NCBI GenBank assembly: GCA_934646835.1
Contig: CAKUES010000038.1
Location: 1-5,818, forward strand
Direction: 5' to 3'
DNA length: 5,818 bases
From: an uncultured Coriobacteriales bacterium
GTDB lineage: Bacteria; Actinomycetota; Coriobacteriia; Coriobacteriales; QAMH01
Below are positions 1 to 5,626 of this stretch, one piece after another. The notes below the pieces were generated by a model that made no database searches, had not been told where the DNA came from, and worked only from the letters and a program-made list of their open reading frames with translations. Positions within the stretch are counted from its first letter, which is position 1, and each line of letters begins with the position of its first letter. A program made the position numbers and the translations under genes.

Positions 1-1
1 A

Positions 2-37
2 TTGTTTGGCTGATTATTATCTGCGTGCAGCTATAAA
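2..37 (+). promoter_or_regulatory. putative promoter of surface-protein gene
   Basis: TATAAA at 32-37 is a good -10 hexamer. It is the first base block of the sequence repeated at the right end of the window, where the same TATAAA has a well-placed -35. Here the -35 is poor: TTGGCT at 6-11 would leave a 20-nt spacer and TGATTA at 11-16 a 15-nt spacer. Transcription would start near 44-45. The call rests mainly on conservation with the second copy. Confidence 0.4.
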
Positions 38-136
38 GATTCCCCATGCCCGAAAAGACTACGTTGAGGCGCGAGGACAGGGGATTCGGAAGCCGTCCGG
101 ACTGCCGCCGGAGGGCAGCTTTACGAGGTGCGCTGC
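32..136 (+). repeat. leader repeat, copy 1
   Basis: This segment matches 5715-5818 at roughly 85% identity over 105 columns, in the same orientation, with one 1-nt length difference. Nearly all changes fall in the middle (about 75-100). The flanks, including TATAAAGAT, the block ATGCCCGAAAAG, and the CTGCC...GGCAG and GAGGTGC elements, are almost identical. Conserved ends around a variable centre suit a structured leader RNA better than a random duplication. Confidence 0.85.
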
Positions 137-222
137 CCGCTGGCGTCGGATACGCCGGCACCTCTCAAACACGAGAGGGAATCGATTCCCTATCCTCTAC
201 TAGGAAAGGAGGATGCTAGAAG
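44..222 (+). promoter_or_regulatory. structured 5' leader with Shine-Dalgarno-sequestering hairpin
   Basis: This is the predicted 5' untranslated region of about 180 nt. Perfect pairings seen by eye are: 102-106 with 114-118; 113-119 (GGGCAGC) with 132-138 (GCTGCCC); 125-131 (GAGGTGC) with 158-164 (GCACCTC); 142-146 with 152-156; 161-166 (CCTCTC) with 173-178 (GAGAGG); and 192-197 (ATCCTC) with 209-214 (GAGGAT). The last covers the Shine-Dalgarno sequence AAGGAGG (206-212). Stems 113-119/132-138 and 125-131/158-164 together form an H-type pseudoknot with no linker between stems. Several pairings exclude one another, as in riboswitches or translational attenuators. A 14-bp palindrome GGGAATCGATTCCC lies at 177-190. 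The ligand, if any, is unknown, and I do not see the conserved cores of c-di-GMP-I/II, c-di-AMP, glycine or cobalamin riboswitches. Confidence 0.55.
46..219 (+). CDS. possible leaderless upstream ORF in the leader (57 codons)
   Basis: An ATG at 46 lies only 1-2 nt after the transcription start expected from TATAAA 32-37. Any translation would be leaderless, which is common in actinobacteria. The frame begins MPEKTTLRRE, runs 57 codons and stops with TAG at 217-219, overlapping the Shine-Dalgarno region and 3 nt before the surface-protein ATG. The second leader also has an ATG here (MPEKATLRRE), but a 1-nt indel after codon 10 puts the conserved downstream bases in another frame. In copy 1 that other frame is also open and ends in TGA at 224-226, overlapping the main ATG as ATGA. 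Either frame could couple translation to the main gene. The frame conflict argues that the bases are conserved as RNA rather than protein. The product resembles no family I recognise. Confidence 0.25.
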   Translation: MPEKTTLRREDRGFGSRPDCRRRAALRGALPAGVGYAGTSQTREGIDSLSSTRKGGC

Positions 223-3009
223 ATGAAGATCTCCAACGCATCCAAGAAGGTCCTGGCCTCCGCGCTGTCCGCGGCCATGGTCGTCGCCTTCGCACCGACC
301 GTCGCCTTCGGCGCTGCCGACACCGCAACCGCCGACGGCACCAAGACCGTCGCCGTCACCTTCAACGCCAACGGCGGCACCGTCACTGCCGGCTGCGCAG
401 GCTTCACCACCGAGCTGCTCAAGGACGCAGACGGCAAGTACTTCGTGAAGGTCAGCGGCACCAACACCGCCACCGACGCCTCCTACGGCCCCAGCACCGG
501 CTGGTTCGTTGACGCAGACGGCGACGGCCTGTACAACTCCGAGACCGAGAAGATGGTCACTAAGGTCAACGGCAATGACTACGTCGAGGTCGCAGCCGAC
601 ACCACCGCCGTCGAGCTCAAGGCCATCTACCCCATGCCGACCGTCAGCTTCGCAGACGGCGCATTCACTGCAGGCGGCGTTAGCTACGCTCCCGCTGGCG
701 GCGTGGTTAGCGACAGCGATGCAGCCTCCCTTGCTGTCAAGACCGGCACCGCCGGCAAGGCTGGCCACACCTACGTCCTGACCGTCAAGAACCCCAACGG
801 CGACACCGTCGGTACCAAGACCTTCGGTGCAAACACCGCTGCAGGCGAGGTAGCGGTCTCCGAGCTGGCGAATGACCAGACCGTCACCTTCACCTCCAAC
901 CCCCTCACGGGCGACACCATGGCAGCCTGGAAGGACAAGCTGGTCTCCGGCGAGTACACCGTCTCCCTGACCGACAACGGCAAGGAGATCTCCGTTGCCA
1001 AGGTCTCCCTGGCAAAGATCACGGTCAAGGTCGGCGACAGCACCGATAGCAAGCTATTCCAGCTCAAGGACGGTAAGAACAGCACCGTCAAGCTCGAAGA
1101 CATCAACGCCAAGACCACCGGCTACGTCGCATACCTGGACGCAGACGGCTACAGCATGGGCGACGGCTCCGCAGCCATCACCGTCACCGGCGACGCGACC
1201 TTCACCGCCACCAAGGTCGCGCAGGCCGTCAGCACCGTTGCGTACACCGCTACCGCAGGCGACCACGGCACCATCGGCTTCACCCTGGCTGCCGGCGCAG
1301 CGAAGTACGCCGTCAGCATCTCCGACAAGGACGGCGTGATCTACACCGGTACCTACAAGGCCAGCGGCGCAAAGACCGTCTTCTTCGACGGCACCATCGG
1401 CGAGGCGCACACCAGCGCCGTCGAGAAGGCCGGCTCCTACGTCGTGACCGTCGTCGCAACCGACTCCGACGACAACGAGACCACCTCCAAGGCCAAGATG
1501 GACCTGACCGAGGTCAAGTACGCCGTCGGCGAGGGCGCCAAGTTCAACGACAACTCCGGTGCAGCTTCTGGCGATACGACTAACTGGACCAAGGCAGCCT
1601 TCCAGACCGCCTACACCTCCGATGCGGCTCCCACCCCCGCAACAATCGACACCGTCACCTCCGCCAAGGACGGCTACACCCCGGCTACCGCATGGCAGCT
1701 CAACGGCAAGGCCTACGATGCCAAGGAGAACAAGCTGAAGGTCGGCGAGTCCAACACCCTGACCGCCGTCGCAACCGCCAAGACGCTGGCAGCCGCCCCC
1801 GGCTACACCGTCGAGAAGTCCACTGCCGGCACCACCACGCAGTACGTCCTGACCGTCACCCCCGCTGCCAACACCCAGGTCAAGGTTGAGGAAGGCGCCA
1901 ACACTCTCGCCACCATCGCCACCGCCAAGGCGTTCATCATCGACGGCACCAATGACATCACGCTGACCGCCTCCAACACCGCCCCCGGCGTCGGCAACAA
2001 GGTCATCACCCTCAAGACCGCCAACGGCCTTGTCAAGGCCTGGAACACCGCCACCGCCTCCGGCAGCTCCAAGCTCGAGCTGCTCGAGGGCAACACCGGC
2101 GCCAAATGGTCCGCCGCCGCTGGCGTGAAGGCCGCCATCGAGTCCGGCAAGGCCGCCTACGAGGCCCTCGCAGCCAAGTACTACGTCTCCGCCGAGGAGA
2201 TCACCGCTGTCGACCTCGCCGCCAACAAGGCCCTCTACGAGGCCATCCTCGCCGAGGCGAATGCCCAGATCGCATCCTACAAGGACGGCGCGAACGTCGT
2301 CGCCGGCACCAAGGTCTGGAACATGACCGCGGCCAATTACAAGGACGCCGTCGAGAAGCTCGCAGGCGAGGAGAAGAAGCTCGCCAAGGAGCTCAAGGAT
2401 GCCACCGAGGCAGCCCAGGCAACCGCTTACGACAAGTACGCCCTCGGCACCGCTAGCCTGATCAGCACTACCAACACCCTTCTCAGCAAAGTCACCGAGA
2501 ACAAGGCCATCAAGGCAGCTGACGTCAAGGCAGCCACCGAGGCCACCGCAGCCCTGAAGGCGGCAAAGACCGCCGACGAGGCCAAGGCAGCCCTCGAGGC
2601 CTACTCCAAGCTGTCCGACGACGCCAAGAAGCTCGTCGCGACCGCCGACGTCGCCGCCGCCCAGAAGATCGTCTCCGACGCAGAGATGGCCCAGAAGCTC
2701 AAGGACTCCCAGGACCTCGCAGCAGCACGCGACCTGAACGGCAAGAAGGTCACCGCCAAGGCCAAGGTCGGCAAGAAGGCAACCGGCAAGTCCTTCACCT
2801 ACAAGCTGGCCGCCTCCGAGTCCGGCGCGAAGGCTTCCTACAAGAAGGTCTCCGGCTCCAAGTACATCAAGGTCTCCAAGTCCGGCAAGGTCTCCTTCAA
2901 GGCCGTCAAGGTCCAGAAGAAGGCCAAGACCTACTCCGCCAAGGTCTCCGTCACCTACGGCACCCAGACCGTGACCAAGACCGTCAAGCTGGTCGTGAAG
3001 AAGAAGTAA
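223..3009 (+). CDS. large secreted modular surface protein, adhesin-like
   Basis: The protein has 928 residues. The start is fixed by AAGGAGG at 206-212, 10 nt before the ATG. Residues 1-30 are a Sec signal peptide: KISNASKK, then a hydrophobic stretch, with likely cleavage after AFG (28-30). Residues 31 to about 600 are Thr/Ala/Gly/Asp-rich and predicted beta-rich. VTFNANGGTV (45-54) and STGWFVDADGDG (91-102) resemble Listeria-Bacteroides/InlB B-type repeats (Flg_new family). Looser copies lie near 265-332 and 430-520. Residues about 615-840 are Ala/Lys/Glu-rich and probably alpha-helical or coiled-coil, containing YSKLSDDAKKLVA (794-806). Residues 841-928 form a lysine-rich beta domain with an Ig-like pattern (YIKVSKSGKVSFK). 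There is no LPXTG motif or C-terminal membrane anchor, so attachment may be through the basic domain. The role is probably adhesion or a cell-surface layer, but the ligand is unknown. It is monocistronic, under the structured leader and ending at the 3063 terminator. Confidence 0.85.
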   Translation: MKISNASKKVLASALSAAMVVAFAPTVAFGAADTATADGTKTVAVTFNANGGTVTAGCAGFTTELLKDADGKYFVKVSGTNTATDASYGPSTGWFVDADGDGLYNSETEKMVTKVNGNDYVEVAADTTAVELKAIYPMPTVSFADGAFTAGGVSYAPAGGVVSDSDAASLAVKTGTAGKAGHTYVLTVKNPNGDTVGTKTFGANTAAGEVAVSELANDQTVTFTSNPLTGDTMAAWKDKLVSGEYTVSLTDNGKEISVAKVSLAKITVKVGDSTDSKLFQLKDGKNSTVKLEDINAKTTGYVAYLDADGYSMGDGSAAITVTGDATFTATKVAQAVSTVAYTATAGDHGTIGFTLAAGAAKYAVSISDKDGVIYTGTYKASGAKTVFFDGTIGEAHTSAVEKAGSYVVTVVATDSDDNETTSKAKMDLTEVKYAVGEGAKFNDNSGAASGDTTNWTKAAFQTAYTSDAAPTPATIDTVTSAKDGYTPATAWQLNGKAYDAKENKLKVGESNTLTAVATAKTLAAAPGYTVEKSTAGTTTQYVLTVTPAANTQVKVEEGANTLATIATAKAFIIDGTNDITLTASNTAPGVGNKVITLKTANGLVKAWNTATASGSSKLELLEGNTGAKWSAAAGVKAAIESGKAAYEALAAKYYVSAEEITAVDLAANKALYEAILAEANAQIASYKDGANVVAGTKVWNMTAANYKDAVEKLAGEEKKLAKELKDATEAAQATAYDKYALGTASLISTTNTLLSKVTENKAIKAADVKAATEATAALKAAKTADEAKAALEAYSKLSDDAKKLVATADVAAAQKIVSDAEMAQKLKDSQDLAAARDLNGKKVTAKAKVGKKATGKSFTYKLAASESGAKASYKKVSGSKYIKVSKSGKVSFKAVKVQKKAKTYSAKVSVTYGTQTVTKTVKLVVKKK

Positions 3010-3062
3010 CTGGCTTCCCGATGATCGCTTCGCCGAGGGTTGCATAAGCCCGAGGCATGATG

Positions 3063-3104
3063 AAAGCCCCTCCGTTCGATTCGAGCGGAGGGGCTTTTGT
3101 TGTT
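3063..3104 (+). terminator. rho-independent terminator of surface-protein gene
   Basis: AAAGCCCCTCCG (3063-3074) pairs perfectly with CGGAGGGGCTTT (3086-3097). Three further pairs reach a 5-nt loop (3078-3082). TTTTGTTGTT follows at 3095-3104. It lies 53 bp after the surface-protein stop. On the minus strand the stem is followed by only three T, so it may also stop DUF3800 transcripts, less efficiently. Confidence 0.92.
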
Positions 3105-3191
3105 CGATGCATGGTAAGTTGCCAGCGCCGCCTCCGGCGCGACCCGAAGCGCTGGCTCGGGCGCTCCCTTGTCTTTGCAGGGCTGCCCCGG
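3105..3191. other. convergent intergenic spacer with inverted repeat
   Basis: This spacer lies between the terminator and the DUF3800 stop codon. GCCAGCGC (3121-3128) and GCGCTGGC (3149-3156) form a perfect 8-bp inverted repeat. A nested alternative pairs GCGCC (3125-3129) with GGCGC (3136-3140). Neither strand has a T-tract next to it, so it is not a clear terminator. It may help protect or pause the 3' end of the DUF3800 mRNA. I see no gene here. Confidence 0.4.
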
Positions 3192-3869
3192 CTAGGAGAG
3201 CTGCTTGCGGTCGAGTTGCTTCTTGAACGACTGCGTGAAATTGCGCCGGCTGCCGAAGAACCTCTCATGCGTCCTCGACTGCCTCCCGGCATCGTAGTCG
3301 TCCGAGATGCGGGCGACAGTGCAGATGTAGTCGGCGGCCTGGAGCAGCCTCCTCGCAGCCGGGTCGGCGTCGCGGTAGTCGGCGACGTTCCTGGCGAGCA
3401 CGAAGTCGAGGGCGTCGTGCAGCGCGGCGCTCACCGCCCCCTGCCCGTTGTCGTAGTACACAGCGATGGCTTCGAAGCCTTGGAAATACGCCAGCTTGTC
3501 GAAGACGAGCGAGGCCAGGTCGCGCCTGATCCTCGACTCGAGCTCGTCTCTGCCGTGCACGCTCGAGCCGTCGTATTTCAACGTGAAGAACGCGACCGGA
3601 AGCTCGCGCACGAAGCGGGCGAACTGGACCAGAAGACGCTTCCTGTCGCCGGGCGAGACCGTGCGATAGCCCTCGTTCCCGTGCAGCAGGTCCTTCCCGT
3701 GGAAGGGGATGTCGGGGAGCCCGGCGGAGGAGAGCCTTTCCTCGTAGCGCGCAATCGCAGCGCCTATGTCGTCGGAGTGCTCGTGGAGAACGACCGCGAC
3801 GATGTACCGGCCCTCCGAGAGGTCCTGGCTGCCGGACTCGTCGATGTGCAGGTTCAGGCGGTTGGTCAT
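3192..3869 (-). CDS. DUF3800 domain protein (putative RNase H-like nuclease)
   Basis: The protein has 225 residues and covers a whole single DUF3800 domain. Visible hallmarks are the N-terminal LHIDESGS (D10, E11, S12, G13), FHGKDL (56-61, with H57), VYYDNGQG (D140) and the C-terminal LLQAADYICTVAR (D180). Acidic residues at these places fit the proposed RNase H-like, metal-dependent fold of the family. The activity has rarely been tested, so nuclease function is inference. No signal peptide or membrane segment is seen, so it should be cytoplasmic. The start is supported by GAGGA at 3874-3878, 4 nt before the ATG. It is transcribed toward the surface-protein gene from a promoter near 3957-3986, through a leader with a terminator-like hairpin. 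DUF3800 genes often occur in mobile or defence-rich regions, but no partner defence gene is visible here. Confidence 0.88.
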   Translation of the reverse strand: MTNRLNLHIDESGSQDLSEGRYIVAVVLHEHSDDIGAAIARYEERLSSAGLPDIPFHGKDLLHGNEGYRTVSPGDRKRLLVQFARFVRELPVAFFTLKYDGSSVHGRDELESRIRRDLASLVFDKLAYFQGFEAIAVYYDNGQGAVSAALHDALDFVLARNVADYRDADPAARRLLQAADYICTVARISDDYDAGRQSRTHERFFGSRRNFTQSFKKQLDRKQLS

Positions 3870-3887
3870 GCGGTCCTCAGATTAGGT

Positions 3888-3950
3888 AAAGAAAAGGCGA
3901 GGTACGTACCTCGCCGTTCTGACACCTACGGGGCTCGTGGCCCTTTCGGT
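3888..3950 (-). ncRNA. candidate small RNA or attenuator leader upstream of DUF3800 gene
   Basis: On the minus strand the predicted transcript starts near 3950 and shows a two-part structure. CACC (3951-3948) pairs with GGTG (3926-3923), enclosing GGGC/GCCC (3943-3940 with 3934-3931) around a 5-nt loop. Next comes the perfect 20-bp palindrome GGCGAGGTACGTACCTCGCC (3896-3915), followed on that strand by TTTTCTTT (3895-3888). A GC-rich hairpin plus T-tract is an intrinsic terminator, yet it lies between the only good promoter and the DUF3800 ATG, 26 nt before that ATG. It is therefore either an attenuator of the DUF3800 gene or the 3' end of a roughly 60-nt RNA. I recognise no known class. Confidence 0.4.
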
Positions 3951-3956
3951 GGCTTG

Positions 3957-3986
3957 ATTATTGCACGTCGCAGCCCCTCCTATCAA
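3957..3986 (-). promoter_or_regulatory. sigma70-like promoter for DUF3800 gene
   Basis: On the minus strand TTGATA (3986-3981) is a 5/6 match to the -35 consensus. AATAAT (3962-3957) is a 5/6 match to the -10, with an 18-nt spacer. Transcription should start near 3950, giving a leader of about 80 nt before the DUF3800 ATG. The IS target duplication begins only 9 bp upstream of the -35, so the promoter core is intact. Confidence 0.55.
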
Positions 3987-3994
3987 GGTGCGTG

Positions 3995-4003
3995 TCACAA
4001 CAA
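3995..4003. repeat. IS target-site duplication, left copy (TCACAACAA)
   Basis: TCACAACAA here is repeated directly at 5627-5635, exactly outside the two inverted repeats. Nine bp is, from memory, the usual duplication for ISLre2-family elements. Identity extends four bases further left (CGTG), where the right copy is already inside the IS end, so the exact boundary carries some ambiguity. Confidence 0.75.
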
Positions 4004-4025
4004 GTCGGCGTTACTTTGATGGGGG
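4004..4025 (+). repeat. IS terminal inverted repeat (left, transposase 3' side)
   Basis: Read inward from 4004, it matches the inward reading of the right end (from 5626) at positions 3-11 (CGGCGTTAC), 13-14 and 17-22. Mismatches fall at positions 1, 2, 12, 15 and 16. The transposase stop codon is only 7 bp inside this repeat. Confidence 0.8.
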
Positions 4026-4032
4026 TCGCACC

Positions 4033-5487
4033 CTACCAGCCGGTTGCGACCATGCCGGAATCGATGCCCGCAGCATAGCGCACTTGGGCCGACATGCAAG
4101 CCACCGACGAGACGTGCTCGGCCCCGCGTCCCTTGCCGACCTTCAGCGGTACCCTCGTGTCGACCATCGACGCCAATGCCCTCATCTCCCTGGCCTCGGC
4201 GCGCCTCCTGCGCCTGGGGGTGACGGACAGCTCGCGCGTCAGCCTGGGCAGCTCGCGGTGCGACGCCATGCGGCTGCGCACCCTCGCCATGGCGTCCGCG
4301 CCCGCAACCGACCAGCCGCAGGGCACCGAGTCCATCCTCGCCCCGTAGACGTGCTGCTGCTCGGCCTCCATGGTGCCGAGGCTGGCGGCGCCGGGGCGGT
4401 ATATGGCCTCGGCGTTGTCGCGCAAGAAGGAGGCCACGTCCGCGTAGCTCTTCTTGGCGATGCCGAGCTTCCCGGCAAGCTCCACCAGGTCGGCCGCGAC
4501 GGCCGCGTCGCCGTCGATCACGACGCCGAGGATGTTGTCGGCGAGCTTCCTGTCCTCCCTCCCGAAGCACGAGCGCACCTTGCGGTTGACGTGGAAGGGG
4601 TCGATGCTGTGGACCTCGTCGCAGCCGCAGCGCAGGAAGCCGGAGAGGTACTGCGCCTCCCCGTCGCTGCCCATGTGCGCCAGCTTGACCTTCGACAGGT
4701 CGAACCTGGTGCCCACGGCGGCCGTCGACTCCTCCCAGAACTCCCTGGGCGCGCGAGTCGCGCAGCCGTGCCTGACGGCCTTGGCGCGCAGCACCTTGCC
4801 GCCCTCCGCCAGCTTGCCGGCGTACGCGACCATGGCCTTGACCTCGACGGAGCCGCCGTCGGGGCCCTGCAGCTTGAAGTAGGTGCCGTCCGACTCCACG
4901 CATATCTCGCTGGCCTCGCACTCGGCGTCGGGGACGACGCCGTCGCCGACGAGGGATTTGGCGGCCGCGGCGTCCTCGTCGGCGCAAAGCTCGCCGGCAC
5001 GGTGGACGCACCTCATCACCGACACGGCGCTCACGTGCGAGCCGCCGGCCATGCCGAGCAGGCCCGCGGACTTGGAGAACGACACGTCGGCTTCGGCGGC
5101 CACCAAAAACGACCTGGCGGCGGGCGATATCCTGGCGTACCACGGGAAGTCCAGCGCGTCCGCCAAGGGCACCACCGTGTTGCCGTACGCGTCCCTGAAC
5201 CTCCTGTAGGAGAAGCGCACGTCGCCCATCTTGGTGGCGATGGTGCGGCTCCTGCGGTCGTGGGGCCTCACGTCTTGCGCGAGCCGCGAGCGCAGCGCGC
5301 CGTCGAGGCGCTCGAGCGCCAGGCCGAAGGCGGCGGCCATCAGCTCGTGGCCGGCTGCGATGCAGGCGTCCTCCATGTGCTCGAGGTCGCCGCCCTGGGA
5401 CATCATGATCTCGGCGAAGGCCGACGTGAGGAAAAGCTCGGCTTGGGCCCTGTCCGATGCGGCTGATGCTGTAGTATTCGTTTCCAT
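4033..5487 (-). CDS. ISLre2-family (UPF0236) DDE transposase
   Basis: It catalyses cut-and-join transposition of the surrounding IS. Starting at METNT it has 484 residues, a normal family length. I chose this ATG (5487) over the in-frame one at 5520 because AAGGAG (5495-5500) lies 7 nt upstream of it. The catalytic acidic residues are probably D200 (ESDGTYF), D296 (HSIDPFHVNRKV) and E374 (GTMEAEQQHV). The E is followed by the family-typical YGARM and GWS around W392. The region 270-285 (AHMGSDGEAQYLSGF) also fits the family. The N-terminal part is helical and probably binds DNA, and residues 425-433 are Arg-rich. No frameshift or stop interrupts it, so it looks active. It is the only gene in the IS. 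Confidence 0.93.
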   Translation of the reverse strand: METNTTASAASDRAQAELFLTSAFAEIMMSQGGDLEHMEDACIAAGHELMAAAFGLALERLDGALRSRLAQDVRPHDRRSRTIATKMGDVRFSYRRFRDAYGNTVVPLADALDFPWYARISPAARSFLVAAEADVSFSKSAGLLGMAGGSHVSAVSVMRCVHRAGELCADEDAAAAKSLVGDGVVPDAECEASEICVESDGTYFKLQGPDGGSVEVKAMVAYAGKLAEGGKVLRAKAVRHGCATRAPREFWEESTAAVGTRFDLSKVKLAHMGSDGEAQYLSGFLRCGCDEVHSIDPFHVNRKVRSCFGREDRKLADNILGVVIDGDAAVAADLVELAGKLGIAKKSYADVASFLRDNAEAIYRPGAASLGTMEAEQQHVYGARMDSVPCGWSVAGADAMARVRSRMASHRELPRLTRELSVTPRRRRRAEAREMRALASMVDTRVPLKVGKGRGAEHVSSVACMSAQVRYAAGIDSGMVATGW

Positions 5488-5521
5488 GGGGTCTCTCCTT
5501 CTTCTCAGTTTCGCAACCAAG

Positions 5522-5550
5522 ATGATAGGGGAAACCCCTCTTCCGTTTAA
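5522..5550 (-). promoter_or_regulatory. putative transposase promoter
   Basis: On the minus strand TATCAT (5527-5522) is a 5/6 -10 match. TTAAAC (5550-5545) is a weak -35, 17 nt upstream. The spacer contains the palindrome AGGGGAAACCCCT (5527-5539), which could be an operator or hairpin. The weak -35 is normal for a transposase gene. Confidence 0.35.
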
Positions 5551-5565
5551 CGCGTCACCCTCTCG

Positions 5566-5608
5566 GCGGGCTCAAGGCCCGCACTCGCGGGTGCCGGGGC
5601 TACGCCCC
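5566..5608. repeat. clustered GC hairpins beside the IS right end
   Basis: GCGGGC/GCCCGC (5566-5571 with 5577-5582) and the alternative CCCGC/GCGGG (5578-5582 with 5587-5591) exclude each other. GGGGC/GCCCC (5596-5600 with 5604-5608) forms a third hairpin. They lie between the terminal repeat and the transposase promoter. Such structures often shield a transposase gene from outside transcription, but here that role is inference. Confidence 0.5.
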
Positions 5609-5626
5609 CAAAAACGTAACGCCGTG
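5605..5626 (-). repeat. IS terminal inverted repeat (right, transposase 5' side)
   Basis: Partner of 4004-4025, with 17 of 22 bases matching in inverted orientation. The outermost two bases do not match, which is slightly unusual. The 9-bp duplication starts directly after it. Confidence 0.8.

Larger units (their letters stand above)
4004..5626 (-). mobile_element. ISLre2-family insertion sequence, complete (about 1.62 kb)
   Basis: The element is bounded by 22-bp imperfect inverted repeats at 4004-4025 and 5605-5626, which match at 17 of 22 positions and share CGGCGTTAC and a GGGGG block. It is flanked by a 9-bp direct duplication and contains one intact UPF0236/ISLre2 transposase gene on the minus strand. 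The size fits the family's usual 1.5-2 kb. The perfect target duplication and undamaged transposase suggest a fairly recent insertion. It sits between the divergent promoters of the DUF3800 gene and the next leader-type gene without breaking either core promoter. Confidence 0.85.

Noticed and set aside
177..190. Palindrome GGGAATCGATTCCC as a repressor operator
   Set aside because: It is a perfect 14-bp palindrome, but it lies about 135 nt into the predicted transcript and fits better as an RNA hairpin. There is no second copy to support an operator, and the window ends before the matching place in the second leader.
6..203. 65-codon plus-strand frame at the left edge
   Set aside because: It has no RBS, overlaps the promoter and conserved leader, and its frame is not kept in the second leader copy.
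44..222. Known c-di-GMP, c-di-AMP, glycine or cobalamin riboswitch
   Set aside because: A structured leader before a surface gene suggests c-di-GMP, but I do not see the conserved cores of these classes as I remember them. No database search was possible, so this is only provisional.
223..3009. Sortase-anchored (LPXTG) surface protein
   Set aside because: The C-terminus ends VKLVVKKK with no LPXTG-like motif, hydrophobic span and positive tail in the sortase order.
1054..3045. 663-codon open frame on the minus strand opposite the surface-protein gene
   Set aside because: It is a by-product of GC-rich codon bias. The product is Gly/Leu/Val/Asp-rich low-complexity sequence with no recognisable domain, while the plus frame has a signal peptide, an RBS and modular domains.
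3057..4019. 320-codon plus-strand frame over the DUF3800 gene and its leader
   Set aside because: It starts inside the terminator stem, has no RBS and runs antisense to a clear DUF3800 protein with conserved motifs.
3961..5466. 501-codon plus-strand frame across the IS
   Set aside because: It is antisense to the transposase, crosses the IS boundary and is His/Arg/Ala/Gly-rich, as expected of a mirror frame. The transposase frame has the DDE motifs.
5488..5520. Upstream in-frame ATG giving a 495-residue transposase
   Set aside because: The AAGGAG at 5495-5500 lies inside that extension and is ideally spaced for the ATG at 5487. The extra residues (MVAKLRRRRDP) cover the ribosome site.
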